The position numbers and the translations under genes were made by a program. Under the pieces are notes generated by a model. That model had not been told where the DNA came from. It was given only the letters and a program-made list of their open reading frames with translations, and searched no databases. A DNA stretch of 64,000 nt, taken from the NCBI RefSeq assembly GCF_009720625.1, contig NZ_CP046266.1:5003501-5067500 (forward strand), read 5' to 3'. Origin of the DNA: Metabacillus sediminilitoris (GTDB lineage: Bacteria; Bacillota; Bacilli; Bacillales; Bacillaceae). Of the stretch, positions 17,547 to 26,045 are shown in pieces. The first letter of the stretch is position 1, and each line of letters starts with the position of its first letter.

Positions 17547-18563
17547 TTAAGTGTGGTTTTTGATCGTTGATTCACGAACAATGAGTCTCGTTTCTAATAA
17601 TTTTCTGTGAGACTTTGCCTTGTCTTCTAATATCTCGATAAGCATTTTGCCTGCCTCAAATCCCATTTCGTAAAAATTCTGTGCAATAGTGGTTAACGAA
17701 GGTGTCATATAGGACGATAGCAAAATATCATCATACCCAATAATAGAAATTTGATTTGGTATACATAACCCAAGCCTTTTTACAGCTTTCATTGCACCAA
17801 TGGCCATTAAATCACTCGCACAATAAATCGCCGTAATATCTGGATGCGTTTTCAACAACTGATACACTTGGTGTTCAGCTTGTTCCTCTTCAAAAGCACC
17901 ATTTATCACCCACTCAGTTCGGGAAGGAATATTCGCCTCTTGAAGCGCTTGTTCATATCCTTCTAACCTCTTTTGACTCACAAATGCGAATTCATGTCCA
18001 TTGACCATCGCGATATTGCGGTGACCGAGTTCCAATAAGTGATTGACGGCTTTTTTAGCTCCTAGCACATTGTCTGTCGTTACATACCCGACTGTTTCAC
18101 TTTCAATCGGAATATCAACCAATACACAAGGAATATCACTATCGACAACCTCTTGTAAATATGGATCATCCGTTTTAATCCCTTGGATAATCGCACCATC
18201 TACCCGTCTTTCTCGACATAACTGAGAATATGTTTTTTCACGCTGCTTTGTCGAATTCGTACTAAATAACACTAAGTCATAGCCTGTTTCCGCAGAAAAT
18301 TGATTAAGTCCGCGTAACACCTCAAATAAAAGATTGTCTTTTCCACTCTGCTTTGTCATCCCTGAAACGAGTAATCCAATTGTTTTAGATTTTTTCATTA
18401 CTAGACTTCTTGCCAATGTATTAGGACTATAATTTAGTTGTTTAGAAACCGCAATAATCTTTTCTCTCGTCTTTTCATTAACATCCGAGTAACCGTTTAG
18501 GGCTCTTGAAACGGTTGTTACTGAAACACCAGCAGCTTTGGCAATATCCTTTATTGTTGTCAC
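17547..18563 (-). CDS. LacI family repressor of the carbohydrate operon
   Basis: Transcriptional regulator: N-terminal helix-turn-helix TTIKDIAKAAGVSVTTVSRALNGYSDV followed by a periplasmic-binding-like sugar sensor (KTIGLLVSGM, HRNIAMVNGHEF, SIIGYDDILLSSYMTPSLTTIAQ). The start is taken as GTG 18563 because TTTTGGAGG lies 8-9 bases upstream; a TTG at 18578 would leave no room for a binding site. An exact operator copy covers the region immediately upstream of its start, implying autorepression, and two more lie between it and the next gene. It leads the operon it is inferred to control. Confidence 0.93.
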   Translation of the reverse strand: MTTIKDIAKAAGVSVTTVSRALNGYSDVNEKTREKIIAVSKQLNYSPNTLARSLVMKKSKTIGLLVSGMTKQSGKDNLLFEVLRGLNQFSAETGYDLVLFSTNSTKQREKTYSQLCRERRVDGAIIQGIKTDDPYLQEVVDSDIPCVLVDIPIESETVGYVTTDNVLGAKKAVNHLLELGHRNIAMVNGHEFAFVSQKRLEGYEQALQEANIPSRTEWVINGAFEEEQAEHQVYQLLKTHPDITAIYCASDLMAIGAMKAVKRLGLCIPNQISIIGYDDILLSSYMTPSLTTIAQNFYEMGFEAGKMLIEILEDKAKSHRKLLETRLIVRESTIKNHT

Positions 18564-18574
18564 TTTTATTTCCT

Positions 18575-18588
18575 CCAAAACGTTTCGG
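18575..18588. promoter_or_regulatory. LacI-type operator 3 (autoregulatory)
   Basis: Third exact copy of CCAAAACGTTTCGG, 12 bp upstream of the regulator start codon and overlapping its ribosome binding site. Confidence 0.7.
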
Positions 18589-18672
18589 ATAACAATTTAT
18601 ATTATATCCCCTAACAAAAACGTTGTCAATTCTTTTAGAACTAACAACGCTAAGGAAATTCAATATAAAAAC

Positions 18673-18780
18673 CCAACTTCTCAATTTTAATACTGAGAAA
18701 TTGGACTTTTTCCGTTACTCCATAAACTGGCCCTATAATGAAAATAAGCGCTGATCCTTGTTCAAGGAAAGCGCCCGATT
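18673..18780. repeat. intergenic repeat element (hairpin plus GCGCCCGATT motif)
   Basis: A hairpin (CCAACTTCTCA with TGAGAAATTGG) is followed by CTTTTTCCGTTACTCC and, 60 bp on, by TTCAAGGAAAGCGCCCGATT. A similar hairpin segment with an inverted loop recurs at 31423, and the GCGCCCGATT motif recurs in several gaps. The remainder of 18589-19036 is AT-rich with no gene. Confidence 0.45.
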
Positions 18781-19036
18781 CCGGAAAAAGAACGTATATA
18801 TTTTCCTTACTATTTTCAAGAAATAAAAAGCATTACTAAATCCAAAAAAATTAAATCTACAATTGGCTTACTTTTACATCTTAGTTCTTAATCATAAGAA
18901 TTGAAAAAATTTTTATCATTTTTCAGGAACGTTAGCATGCAACAAGCACTCCATTAAACCCTACCTGATGAGTGAAACTTGGACTATATTGTAGCTACTT
19001 TTCAAATGTAAATCATTAAAAATCTGTTTTTTTGAA

Positions 19037-19065
19037 TTGACTGAATTTTCAAGATGTAATAGAAT
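19037..19065 (+). promoter_or_regulatory. sigma-A promoter of the GntR operon
   Basis: TTGACT (19037-19042) and TAGAAT (19060-19065) with exactly 17 bp between. Confidence 0.7.
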
Positions 19066-19067
19066 GA

Positions 19068-19082
19068 GGTATACCACATACC
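19068..19082. promoter_or_regulatory. GntR-type operator overlapping the leader
   Basis: GGTAT-ACCAC-ATACC, an inverted repeat directly after the -10 element and before the ribosome binding site. The GTAT/ATAC arms resemble FadR-subfamily operators, so autoregulation by the first gene is likely. Confidence 0.55.
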
Positions 19083-19094
19083 AGGAGGTGAACA

Positions 19095-19763
19095 ATGAAA
19101 AAAATAGAAACAGGTATGGCGTTAAGAGATATAGCTTTTGAGGCAATTAAGAAATCAATTTTGAATTATGAACTATTACCGGGTCAAACAATATATGAAA
19201 GAGACCTAAGTGAAAAGTTAGGGATAAGTAGAACTCCTGTAAGAGAATCTCTGGCGTTGTTAGAAAGGGAAAAATGGATAATTTCAAAGCCACGGGTTGG
19301 TACGTTTATTAATGAAATTACAGAAGAACATGTAATTGAAGTAATGGAAATACGAATGATGTTTGACCGTTTCTCACTAGAAAAAATTTGTGGCAATATT
19401 ACGTTAGAACAAATAAAAGTATTAGAAGGTTACATTGAGGAACAAGAAAAAAATAAAACAGATCATCAAAGATTTATTGAATTAGATAAGGAGTTCCATT
19501 CCAAAATTGTATTTTTAACTAAAAATGAGCGATTAGAAAAATGGTTTGAGGAAATCGGTGATCAGATAAGATGGTTTGGGTTAAAAGCAATAACTGAGAA
19601 GTCGCGTATTGAGGAAACAATTTCTGAACATAAAGAAATTGTACAAGGTTTAAAATCACAAGATATAAATCAACTTTTGATAGCATCGAATAACCATGTG
19701 GAAAATACCAAAAATGAAATTATTAATCAATTGAGGAGGAATTCAAATGAGGAAAGTAATTAA
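19095..19763 (+). CDS. GntR family regulator (FadR subfamily, FCD domain)
   Basis: Winged-helix repressor/activator: residues about 10-75 hold the GntR DNA-binding domain (ILNYELLPGQTIYERDLSEK, LGISRTPVRESLALLEREKW), and residues about 80-215 form the all-helical FCD effector domain (IEVMEIRMMFD, ELDKEFHSKI with the metal/effector Asp and His, and ISEHKEIVQGL). AGGAGG precedes the ATG. Its 3' end overlaps the next gene by 17 bp, so it is the first gene of a four-gene operon and its likely local regulator. The effector is probably the substrate of the downstream transporter or hydrolase. Confidence 0.92.
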   Translation: MKKIETGMALRDIAFEAIKKSILNYELLPGQTIYERDLSEKLGISRTPVRESLALLEREKWIISKPRVGTFINEITEEHVIEVMEIRMMFDRFSLEKICGNITLEQIKVLEGYIEEQEKNKTDHQRFIELDKEFHSKIVFLTKNERLEKWFEEIGDQIRWFGLKAITEKSRIEETISEHKEIVQGLKSQDINQLLIASNNHVENTKNEIINQLRRNSNEESN

Positions 19764-20418
19764 TTTACATCTTCCTAATGGAGAGGTTAAAAAACATGAA
19801 ATTGAGATTAATAAAGTAATTGTTGTTGGGTATGGGGGAAGAAATACAGAAAAAATCCAAGAACACATAGATGAATTAAAAGAATTAGGAATTGCACCTC
19901 CACCTAATGTACCCATGATATATCCACAAAAAGTAGAACAACTGAATTTTTCTAATGAATGTCATGGAAGCAAATTTTCCTCCGGGGAAACAGAATATGT
20001 GTTATTCCATGACGGAAAAGAATGGTTGGTTACCCTTGGCAGCGATCATACTGATCGAGAAGTAGAAAAAGAGGATATTTTAAAGTCTAAATTAGTATGT
20101 GATAAACCCCTTGCAACTGATTTTTGGAAATTAGCAGATTTAAGAGAAGACTGGGATAATATTATTTTACGTTCTTATGTTACTTCAAATGGGGAAAAAT
20201 GTTTATATCAAGAAGACACTTTAGAAGCACTTTTAGAGGTTGATATTTTATTAGAAAAGCTGGACAAATTAGGGGAAAATGATTTAGAACATACTGTTAT
20301 TTTTTCAGGTACTGTACCTACAAAAAATGGATTTATTTTTGGTGATAAATTTGAATATGAAATTGAACACCCGAAGTTAAACAGAAAAATTAAACATCAT
20401 TATTCCATTGTCAATTAA
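19747..20418 (+). CDS. DUF2848 family protein
   Basis: A 223-residue soluble protein of the DUF2848 family, recognised by GEVKKHEIEINKVIVVGYGGRN, LGIAPPPNVPMIYP, TEYVLFHDGKEWLVTLGSDHTDREVE and a C-terminal FSGTVPTKNGFIFGDKFEYE. Its reaction is not established as far as I know. Conserved HTD and late E residues suggest an enzyme, and its place between a GntR regulator and a transporter suggests a catabolic step. GAGGAGG precedes the ATG, which lies inside the end of the regulator gene. Confidence 0.85.
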   Translation: MRKVINLHLPNGEVKKHEIEINKVIVVGYGGRNTEKIQEHIDELKELGIAPPPNVPMIYPQKVEQLNFSNECHGSKFSSGETEYVLFHDGKEWLVTLGSDHTDREVEKEDILKSKLVCDKPLATDFWKLADLREDWDNIILRSYVTSNGEKCLYQEDTLEALLEVDILLEKLDKLGENDLEHTVIFSGTVPTKNGFIFGDKFEYEIEHPKLNRKIKHHYSIVN

Positions 20419-20430
20419 GGGGGGATTTTT

Positions 20431-21756
20431 TTGAAAAATAATTCAATGGCCCAACGTAATTTGTACACTTCAGATACTTCTTCAGCGCCCAAAAAGAAAC
20501 CGACAAAAGTTAGATGGGGACTAGCTTTCTTTTTCTTCATCATTGGTGTAATCGCTTACATGGATAGATCGAATATTTCAATAATAGCAAAACCAATGAT
20601 GGATGATTTAGGCTTAGATAAAGTTCAGTTTGGGATGCTTGCATCATTATTCTCATTAGGTTACGCGTTAATGCAAATTCCAGCAGGACTTTTGGCAGAA
20701 AAGTTTGGTCCAAGAAAAATGATCACTTTTGCTCTAGTATGGTGGTCAGTATTTACGGGTTTGACTGGTTTAGTTAAATCTCACGGTCTGTTGTATGCGG
20801 TGAGATTCTTATTTGGAATAGGTGAAGGACCGATGTTTCCAGCTAACGCCGTATTTAATACAAATTGGTTTAGAAGAGATGAAAAGGCTAGAGCGTCTAG
20901 TGCTTTATTGGCAGGTTCCTATTTTGGACCAGTTATAGCCCCTATCGTTACGGTTTATATCTATCAATATTTTGGCTGGCAAGCTGTATTTTATATTTTT
21001 GGATTGATAGGAATAATCATTGCGGGTGTATGGTGGGTTATCGCTAGAGACTATCCTGAAATTCACAAATTAGTGAATGAACAAGAAAAAGAATATATAC
21101 TAGAAGGCAGAGAAATTGTTAATACCGCTAAAGCTAGAGCACCATGGAATACATTTTTGAAAAGCTATAGATTTTGGGCGTTAGGCTTGCAATATTTTGT
21201 TGTTTTATATATCATTACGTTCTTTTTAGTTTGGTTACCCACATACCTACTGGAAGATAGAGGATTTTCATTAAGTAAAATGGGATTTGCTGCAAGCCTT
21301 CCATGGTTAGCAATATTAATAACCGTAATGACAGGTGGTATGCTTTCTGACCGTTTAGTACGTAAAGGTTTTTCAAAACAAATTTCTAGATCCTCTTTAG
21401 CTATCTCAGGTTTAATTATATTTATTATTTCAATGTACCTGGCTGTTATGACAGTATCTCCATATATGAATGTTTTATGGTTATCAATATGCTTGGGTTC
21501 ACTTGGATTCACAGTAGTGTGTTCTTGGGCTTCTGCTACAGACTTAGGCAGAAATTTTTCTGGATCCGTTTCGGGTTGGATGAACTTGTGGGGAAATCTA
21601 GGAGCATTTGTATCACCGTTGTTATGTGGTTGGTTAGCAGAAAACTTTGGATGGAATATCACATTAGGAGTGACTATAATCCCTGTATTCATTGCAGCTA
21701 TTTTATGGTTGTTTGTGAAACCAGATACTTCATTACTAAATACAATTGAGGAGTGA
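20431..21756 (+). CDS. MFS transporter, anion:cation symporter family
   Basis: A 441-residue permease with 12 predicted helices. The ACS (organic anion:cation symporter, GudP/ExuT/phthalate-type) signature includes AYMDRSNISIIAKPMMDDLG after helix 1, LAEKFGPRKM in the loop 2-3 motif, and RFLFGIGEGPMFPANAVFNT in helix 4. The substrate is thus probably a small carboxylate. The start is TTG 20431, with AAGGGGGG seven bases upstream; the next ATG (20446) is too far from it. It follows DUF2848 by 12 bp and its stop codon precedes the hydrolase start within the same ribosome-binding region. Confidence 0.9.
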   Translation: MKNNSMAQRNLYTSDTSSAPKKKPTKVRWGLAFFFFIIGVIAYMDRSNISIIAKPMMDDLGLDKVQFGMLASLFSLGYALMQIPAGLLAEKFGPRKMITFALVWWSVFTGLTGLVKSHGLLYAVRFLFGIGEGPMFPANAVFNTNWFRRDEKARASSALLAGSYFGPVIAPIVTVYIYQYFGWQAVFYIFGLIGIIIAGVWWVIARDYPEIHKLVNEQEKEYILEGREIVNTAKARAPWNTFLKSYRFWALGLQYFVVLYIITFFLVWLPTYLLEDRGFSLSKMGFAASLPWLAILITVMTGGMLSDRLVRKGFSKQISRSSLAISGLIIFIISMYLAVMTVSPYMNVLWLSICLGSLGFTVVCSWASATDLGRNFSGSVSGWMNLWGNLGAFVSPLLCGWLAENFGWNITLGVTIIPVFIAAILWLFVKPDTSLLNTIEE

Positions 21757-21761
21757 CCAAT

Positions 21762-22550
21762 GTGAATTATTTAGTATTTCAAATGGATTTGGAAGTTGGA
21801 AATCCAGAAGAGAATAGGAAAATCATTGAACGCTGGTTAGAAGCTAACTACAATGACGACTTGGATGTTGTAGTTCTTCCTGAAATGTGGTCTACGGGCT
21901 ATGCACTGGAAGAATTGAAAGAAATATGCAAAGTGGATGGTAATCAATCAACTGAATTTTTACAATCACTGGCTAAGAAGTTTAATGTAAATTTGGTGGG
22001 TGGCTCGATTGTCGTATTAGAAGATAAAGATATCTTTAATCGAGCGGTTATTGTAAATCGAATGGGTGAGATTGTTCACACATATGACAAGATGCACCTT
22101 GTTCCGATGTTAGATGAGCCAAAGTTTTTAACGGGTGGTCTTAATCAAGTTGAAGTATTTGAACTTGAAGGTGTGAAGATGGGGGTTATTATTTGTTACG
22201 ATCTACGATTTCCTGAAATTATTCGTGACTTAGCATTACAAGGTATTCAAGTACTGCACATCGTAGCAGAATGGCCACTCGCAAGGGAAACACATTGGAA
22301 TACGTTACTTCGTGCACGTGCAATTGAGAACCAAATGTATGTTGTTGCATCAAATGTAACTGGGACAAAGTTAGGAGTAAAATTCGCAGGTTGCTCACAA
22401 ATTATAGATCCTTGGGGAGACATCGTTCAGAAATTAGATCAAGAGGTTGGTGAATTAAGGGCAACTTTAGATTTAGAGAAAGTACCGCAAATAAGAAAAG
22501 AAGTTCCCATATTCGATTCCAGAGTACCGGAGAAATATAGAAAGTTATAA
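21762..22550 (+). CDS. carbon-nitrogen hydrolase (nitrilase superfamily, omega-amidase-like)
   Basis: Hydrolyses an amide or nitrile C-N bond. The Glu-Lys-Cys triad is clear: Glu41 in VVLPEMWSTGY, Lys110 in YDKMHLVP and Cys145 in VIICYDLRFPE; the latter motif is typical of omega-amidase/Nit2- and MtnU-like members. GTG 21762 is chosen because GAGGAG lies 9 bp upstream, whereas the GTG at 21753 touches it. As the last gene of the GntR-DUF2848-MFS operon it probably acts on the imported compound or a derived amide. A strong terminator follows. Confidence 0.9.
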   Translation: MNYLVFQMDLEVGNPEENRKIIERWLEANYNDDLDVVVLPEMWSTGYALEELKEICKVDGNQSTEFLQSLAKKFNVNLVGGSIVVLEDKDIFNRAVIVNRMGEIVHTYDKMHLVPMLDEPKFLTGGLNQVEVFELEGVKMGVIICYDLRFPEIIRDLALQGIQVLHIVAEWPLARETHWNTLLRARAIENQMYVVASNVTGTKLGVKFAGCSQIIDPWGDIVQKLDQEVGELRATLDLEKVPQIRKEVPIFDSRVPEKYRKL

Positions 22551-22557
22551 AGCAGGC

Positions 22558-22594
22558 GCTACTTCAGAGATGTCAATCTTTGAAGTAGCTTTTT
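22558..22594 (+). terminator. terminator of the GntR operon
   Basis: GCTACTTCA (22558-22566) pairs with TGAAGTAGC (22581-22589), followed by TTTTT. It lies 8 bp after the hydrolase stop. Confidence 0.85.
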
Positions 22595-22904
22595 AGGTTT
22601 TAACACAATTCTAATTTTTTCATAAACGGATTTTGGTTGATTTTTTTATTAATTGTTAAACTTTCAAATTCGTGTTTCTTTTTTAGAGAATTAATTTGAT
22701 CATAACAATCAATTTCCTTTCGATTATATGTTTTTATTACTAGTTTACTAATTCGGAAGATATTATTCATCAAATGAAAGAAAAAATTGAATTTCCCCAT
22801 TATCCTATTACAATTAGATAAAATTGTGATGGGGGTAAAAAGAAGTCGCTAGGTTGCAATCCTGGCCCTCTCGATAAGCCTTACTCCATTAAATGGCCCG
22901 ATAA
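22595..22904. other. AT-rich gap with one doubtful small frame and repeat motifs
   Basis: A 66-codon minus-strand frame (22800-22600) has only a weak AGG upstream and no recognised family, so I do not call it. Near 22870-22905 lie TGGCCCTC and AAATGGCCCGATAAC, fragments of the dispersed GGCCC repeat family seen elsewhere in the window. Confidence 0.3.
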
Positions 22905-22911
22905 CAAAAAG

Positions 22912-22933
22912 ACACGCCTATTTAAATGCGTGC
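22912..22933 (-). terminator. terminator of the integrase gene
   Basis: GCACGC and GCGTGT on the minus strand form a short stem with a 10-base AT loop, followed by CTTTTTG. It begins 35 bp after the integrase stop. Confidence 0.6.
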
Positions 22934-22967
22934 CTCGATTTCGATTAAAGTTTAATTTATATAGCTT

Positions 22968-23810
22968 TCAAAAATATTTACTATAAAAATCGTGTCTCAA
23001 CTTTCCACTTAGCTGAGCATATATTTTAGTGGTCTCACTCTTCTCATGTCCCAGTAAGCTCTGGATCACTTCAAGTGGCGCACCGTTATTAATCATATGT
23101 GTAGCATAGCTGTGTCGTAATTGATGAGGATGTATACTCTTTTTTATCCCCGCGCGATTTGATATGCGTTTGATAATATATCTCAGATTATCAATACTCA
23201 TACGCCTGTTTGGCCTTCTATCCGTAATAAACAAACAGGAATCCTTATCATCTCGCTCATCTAGATACCTTTTTAACCAGATGGAGCAACGGGTATTAAA
23301 GTACACTTCCCTTTCTTTATCACCTTTCCCATGTACAATGACTGAATTCGTTGAGAAATTAATATCATCACGATTTAATTTTACAACTTCCCCAATACGG
23401 CAACCAGTAGAATACATAAATTCAAATAACGCATTCTCCATCGAAGTATGACAAGCTTCCCTAAGATGTTCAATCTCTAGTTCTGAAAGGAATTTTGGAA
23501 TTCTTTTGCCTAATTTTGGCTCTTTTAATTTAGCAGCAGGATTTTTAGGAATAAAGCCTTCATCATGCGTCCATTTGAAGAGTGATTTAATGCAACGAAC
23601 CCTGTGTCCCAAACTAGACGGCTTTAAGTGTTCGCCCGCCTGTATTAGGTACTCTTTTAATTTTTCTGTAGTAAGTTCATCCATATCAATATCACCGAAA
23701 AATCGTAATAAGAGATTATATTGAAAACAATATGTTTTTAATGTAAGAGACGAATACCCCTCTATTTTTTTATCTAGTTGATACTTTTCCCAGGCTTCTG
23801 ATAATAACAT
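22968..23810 (-). CDS. tyrosine recombinase (XerC/D-like integrase)
   Basis: Site-specific recombinase of 280 residues. The N-terminal SAM-like core-binding domain (residues 1-about 90) is followed by the catalytic domain with Arg138 (TGCRIGEV), Lys162 (HGKGDKER), His229 and Arg232 (HPHQLRHSYATH), His255 (LGHEKSETT) and nucleophile Tyr264 (TKIYAQL). Everything needed for activity is present. It lies alone next to an IS110-family element, in a region full of mobile-element debris. It is not in the context of the chromosomal xerC or xerD genes, so it more likely belongs to a mobile element; the matching attachment sites were not found by eye. Confidence 0.9.
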   Translation of the reverse strand: MLLSEAWEKYQLDKKIEGYSSLTLKTYCFQYNLLLRFFGDIDMDELTTEKLKEYLIQAGEHLKPSSLGHRVRCIKSLFKWTHDEGFIPKNPAAKLKEPKLGKRIPKFLSELEIEHLREACHTSMENALFEFMYSTGCRIGEVVKLNRDDINFSTNSVIVHGKGDKEREVYFNTRCSIWLKRYLDERDDKDSCLFITDRRPNRRMSIDNLRYIIKRISNRAGIKKSIHPHQLRHSYATHMINNGAPLEVIQSLLGHEKSETTKIYAQLSGKLRHDFYSKYF

Positions 23811-23995
23811 TATTCTTTCACTCTCCCATGTTATAAATCAATTAATCTAGATACTATTATGTTCAAGGAGAGACTTTTTTATACGCAAGTTATTCAACAA
23901 TCGCAGACAATAACCAATTATAGAACCGTGAGAACCCTTGAAATACAAGAAAAAAGGCACATTCTTTACTTAAGAATAGCGCCCGATCGTAATAT

Positions 23996-24029
23996 AAGGT
24001 CAGCCAGTTTTTTCTGGTTGACCTTTTTT
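23996..24029 (+). terminator. strong terminator before the IS110 element
   Basis: AAGGTCAGCCAG (23996-24007) pairs with CTGGTTGACCTT (24014-24025), with a T-run through the loop end and tail. It would insulate the element from transcripts entering from the left. GCGCCCGATCG, a dispersed-repeat motif, lies just before it. Confidence 0.75.
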
Positions 24030-24049
24030 CATGAGGTCTTATGATAGCG

Positions 24050-24205
24050 GTAGTCGGGGTAGAACGCAGCGCCCGTGGGACTTGATCCCGTCAGCAAAAC
24101 TGTTCGCCCCCTACTTGTATAAACATGTTTTAGGCTGGTTGGGACATAGATCCCGTTTAACAAGCGAACCTATGGCATTACAAGAAGCTTAGGGGTTACC
24201 GACTA
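24050..24205 (+). ncRNA. probable IS110 bridge RNA
   Basis: The non-coding left end folds into two successive stem-loops. In the first, GTAG, GGGG and GAAC (24050-24065) pair with GTTC, CCCC and CTAC (24102-24114). In the second, TAGG (24131-24134) pairs with CCTA (24169-24172). Each encloses a small GGGA-N5/6-TCCC hairpin (24077-24089 and 24141-24154). The whole is framed by TAGTCGG (24051-24057) and CCGACTA (24199-24205). IS110-group elements are known to encode a bridge RNA with two specificity loops exactly here, upstream of the transposase. Confidence 0.6.
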
Positions 24206-24231
24206 ATTCATTTCAAGGAGGAGATTGATAG

Positions 24232-25470
24232 ATGAATCCAGTGATTGGTCTGGATGTTTCAAAAGGAGAAAGTCAGGTTCAAGCCTTTTTAGATAAAGGA
24301 AAACCTTATCGTAAAAGCTTTAGTGTTAAGCATACTTTGGATGGTTTAGATAGCTTATTAGTTTTCTTAGAGGAGGTTACGAAAGCATCAGATGGAATGA
24401 AACCTTCGGTTATCTTGGAGTCAACTGGTCCTTATCATTCCCCTGTTGTCCAGTTTTTAGATGAACAAGACTATGTGTATATTATGGTGAACCCTCTAGT
24501 GTCTCATCGCTCACGTAGTACCAATCTTAGAAAGGTAAAGACAGACCCTGTAGATGCGTACCAACTTTGCGAGCTATTCTACAAGGAAGAGTTAGAACCT
24601 CATAGAAAAAGAGGAATTCAGTTATTAAATCTGAGAAACCTCACCAGACAACAGGAAGCAATAGTAAGTGTCTCATCTCAAACAAAATTACAATTACAAA
24701 CTCTATTAGATCAAGTATTTCCTGAATATCGAGGTGTGTTTGGAGATCTATATTCCAGAGTCTCTTTAAATGTCCTTAATACATTTCCTACATCAGAGTC
24801 TGTATTAAAAATACCAAAGTCAGAGTTAATCAATATCATTTCATCCCTGTGTAAGAGTCGATCAAATCAGTGGGCTGAAGAGAAAGTAGAGAAACTTATT
24901 GAGGCGGCAGATAGAAATCCATTTCAGCATAATATGTACGACAGTCACATCTTTAATCTAAAGATATTAATTAATATCGTTCTTCAATACGAAGAGCACC
25001 TATCAAAGTTAGCAGCTGAAATAGATGCCCTCGCTGAAGAAATGGAAGAATATAAGATTATCCAATCTATCCCCGGTATCGGAGAAAAAATTGCGGCAAC
25101 AATCATCTCAGAAATTGGAGAGATAGAAAGGTTTAATCACCCTAAAAAGTTAGTTGCATTTGCCGGAATAGACCCTAGTGTTTACTCTTCTGGTCGATTT
25201 ACAGCTACTCAAAACAAAATTACTAAACGAGGCTCTAGCCGATTAAGGCGATCTCTATATATGGCTGTAAGGTGCGGTATTCGTGATACCAGAAAGCAAA
25301 AGACAACAGATGAGATCATTGCAAGAAACAAGAAATTACGAGAGTTCTATGACAAAAAACGCGATGAAGGTAAACCCTTTAGGGTTGCCGTTATTGCTTG
25401 TGTGAATAAGCTCTTACACTGGATCTATGCCTTATTAAAAAGCAAAACAGCCTTCCAAGATATAGCTTAA
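24232..25470 (+). CDS. IS110 family transposase (bridge-RNA guided recombinase)
   Basis: Recombinase of 412 residues with the RuvC-like DEDD site: Asp8 (IGLDVSKG), Glu63 (ILESTGPYH), Asp105 and Asp108 (VKTDPVDAYQL). The C-terminal Transposase_20 domain has the QSIPGIGEKIAATIISEIG helix-hairpin-helix and AFAGIDPSVYSSGRF, in which a serine near residue 320 is the expected nucleophile. A coiled-coil lies between. AAGGAGGAG precedes the ATG. No frameshift or stop is seen, so the element may be active. The adjacent left end holds the likely guide RNA. Confidence 0.95.
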   Translation: MNPVIGLDVSKGESQVQAFLDKGKPYRKSFSVKHTLDGLDSLLVFLEEVTKASDGMKPSVILESTGPYHSPVVQFLDEQDYVYIMVNPLVSHRSRSTNLRKVKTDPVDAYQLCELFYKEELEPHRKRGIQLLNLRNLTRQQEAIVSVSSQTKLQLQTLLDQVFPEYRGVFGDLYSRVSLNVLNTFPTSESVLKIPKSELINIISSLCKSRSNQWAEEKVEKLIEAADRNPFQHNMYDSHIFNLKILINIVLQYEEHLSKLAAEIDALAEEMEEYKIIQSIPGIGEKIAATIISEIGEIERFNHPKKLVAFAGIDPSVYSSGRFTATQNKITKRGSSRLRRSLYMAVRCGIRDTRKQKTTDEIIARNKKLREFYDKKRDEGKPFRVAVIACVNKLLHWIYALLKSKTAFQDIA

Positions 25471-25496
25471 GTACTATATCTAACTATAAAATGAAA

Positions 25497-25526
25497 AACC
25501 TTCCAAATATGTAAATTAGGAAGGTT
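25497..25526 (+). terminator. terminator after the IS110 transposase
   Basis: AACCTTCC (25497-25504) and GGAAGGTT (25519-25526), followed by ATTT. Confidence 0.55.
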
Positions 25527-25716
25527 ATTTGTCATGGACATTATTAGTATATCACGAGAAAATATAGTTTTTTACTGAAAAATGTTGACAAACTATTAGC
25601 TGGTTTTGCTGAAGATTGCTCTTGACTGGTGATACCGTTTGTTTAAGCGCTATGCCATCATAGAATACTTGATTTTCCCACTAAAGAGGAAAGACCACTA
25701 TTTCTTACTAGTAGTC

Positions 25717-25974
25717 TCAAATTGTTTTCAACTCAGATTTTTTCATAAATTTGATTGTCTTTCTCTTACCATACTTGAAATAAATAAATAAATAAATGAT
25801 AACTGCAACCCCTATCATAATAGCAAAGGTAGTATGTGGAGACATTTCTCCAGAAGCCATACCAAGTTTGCGCTGAATAGGATACCATAAGTAAATGTAC
25901 ACACCATCTAGCAATATATTGGTGATTAAATAAATAATAAATCTTCCATATGTTTTTTAAAATCCTTTCCCCAT
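25717..25974 (-). pseudogene. small two-helix membrane protein gene with an in-frame stop
   Basis: From ATG 25974 (AGG seven bases upstream) the frame reads MGKGF, then TAA, then KTYGRFIIYLITNILLDG and on to the stop at 25717, with two hydrophobic segments (FIIYLITNILL and FAIMIGVAVIIYLFIYF) and a basic tail. A single A-to-T change of an AAA Lys codon would explain the stop at codon 6. Alternatively translation starts at TTG 25914, giving 65 residues with one helix but no binding site. I recognise no family. Confidence 0.5.
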
Positions 25975-26045
25975 AGAGCGTCCTAAACTTTCAATTCCAT
26001 ATTCAAAATTGAAAGTGTACGCAAAACTGTGAAGTAATTTCTGAA

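Larger units (their letters stand above)
24032..25540 (+). mobile_element. IS110 family insertion sequence (ends approximate)
   Basis: A complete transposase gene with a roughly 190-bp structured non-coding left end and a short right end. IS110 elements lack terminal inverted repeats and do not make clear target duplications, so the exact ends cannot be set by eye; they are placed by the terminator on the left and the loss of structure on the right. Confidence 0.7.

Noticed and set aside
22600..22800. 66-codon minus-strand ORF
   Set aside because: Weak start context and no recognised family; left as intergenic.
23859..24044. 61-codon plus-strand ORF before the IS110 element
   Set aside because: Runs through a dispersed repeat and a strong terminator; not a gene.
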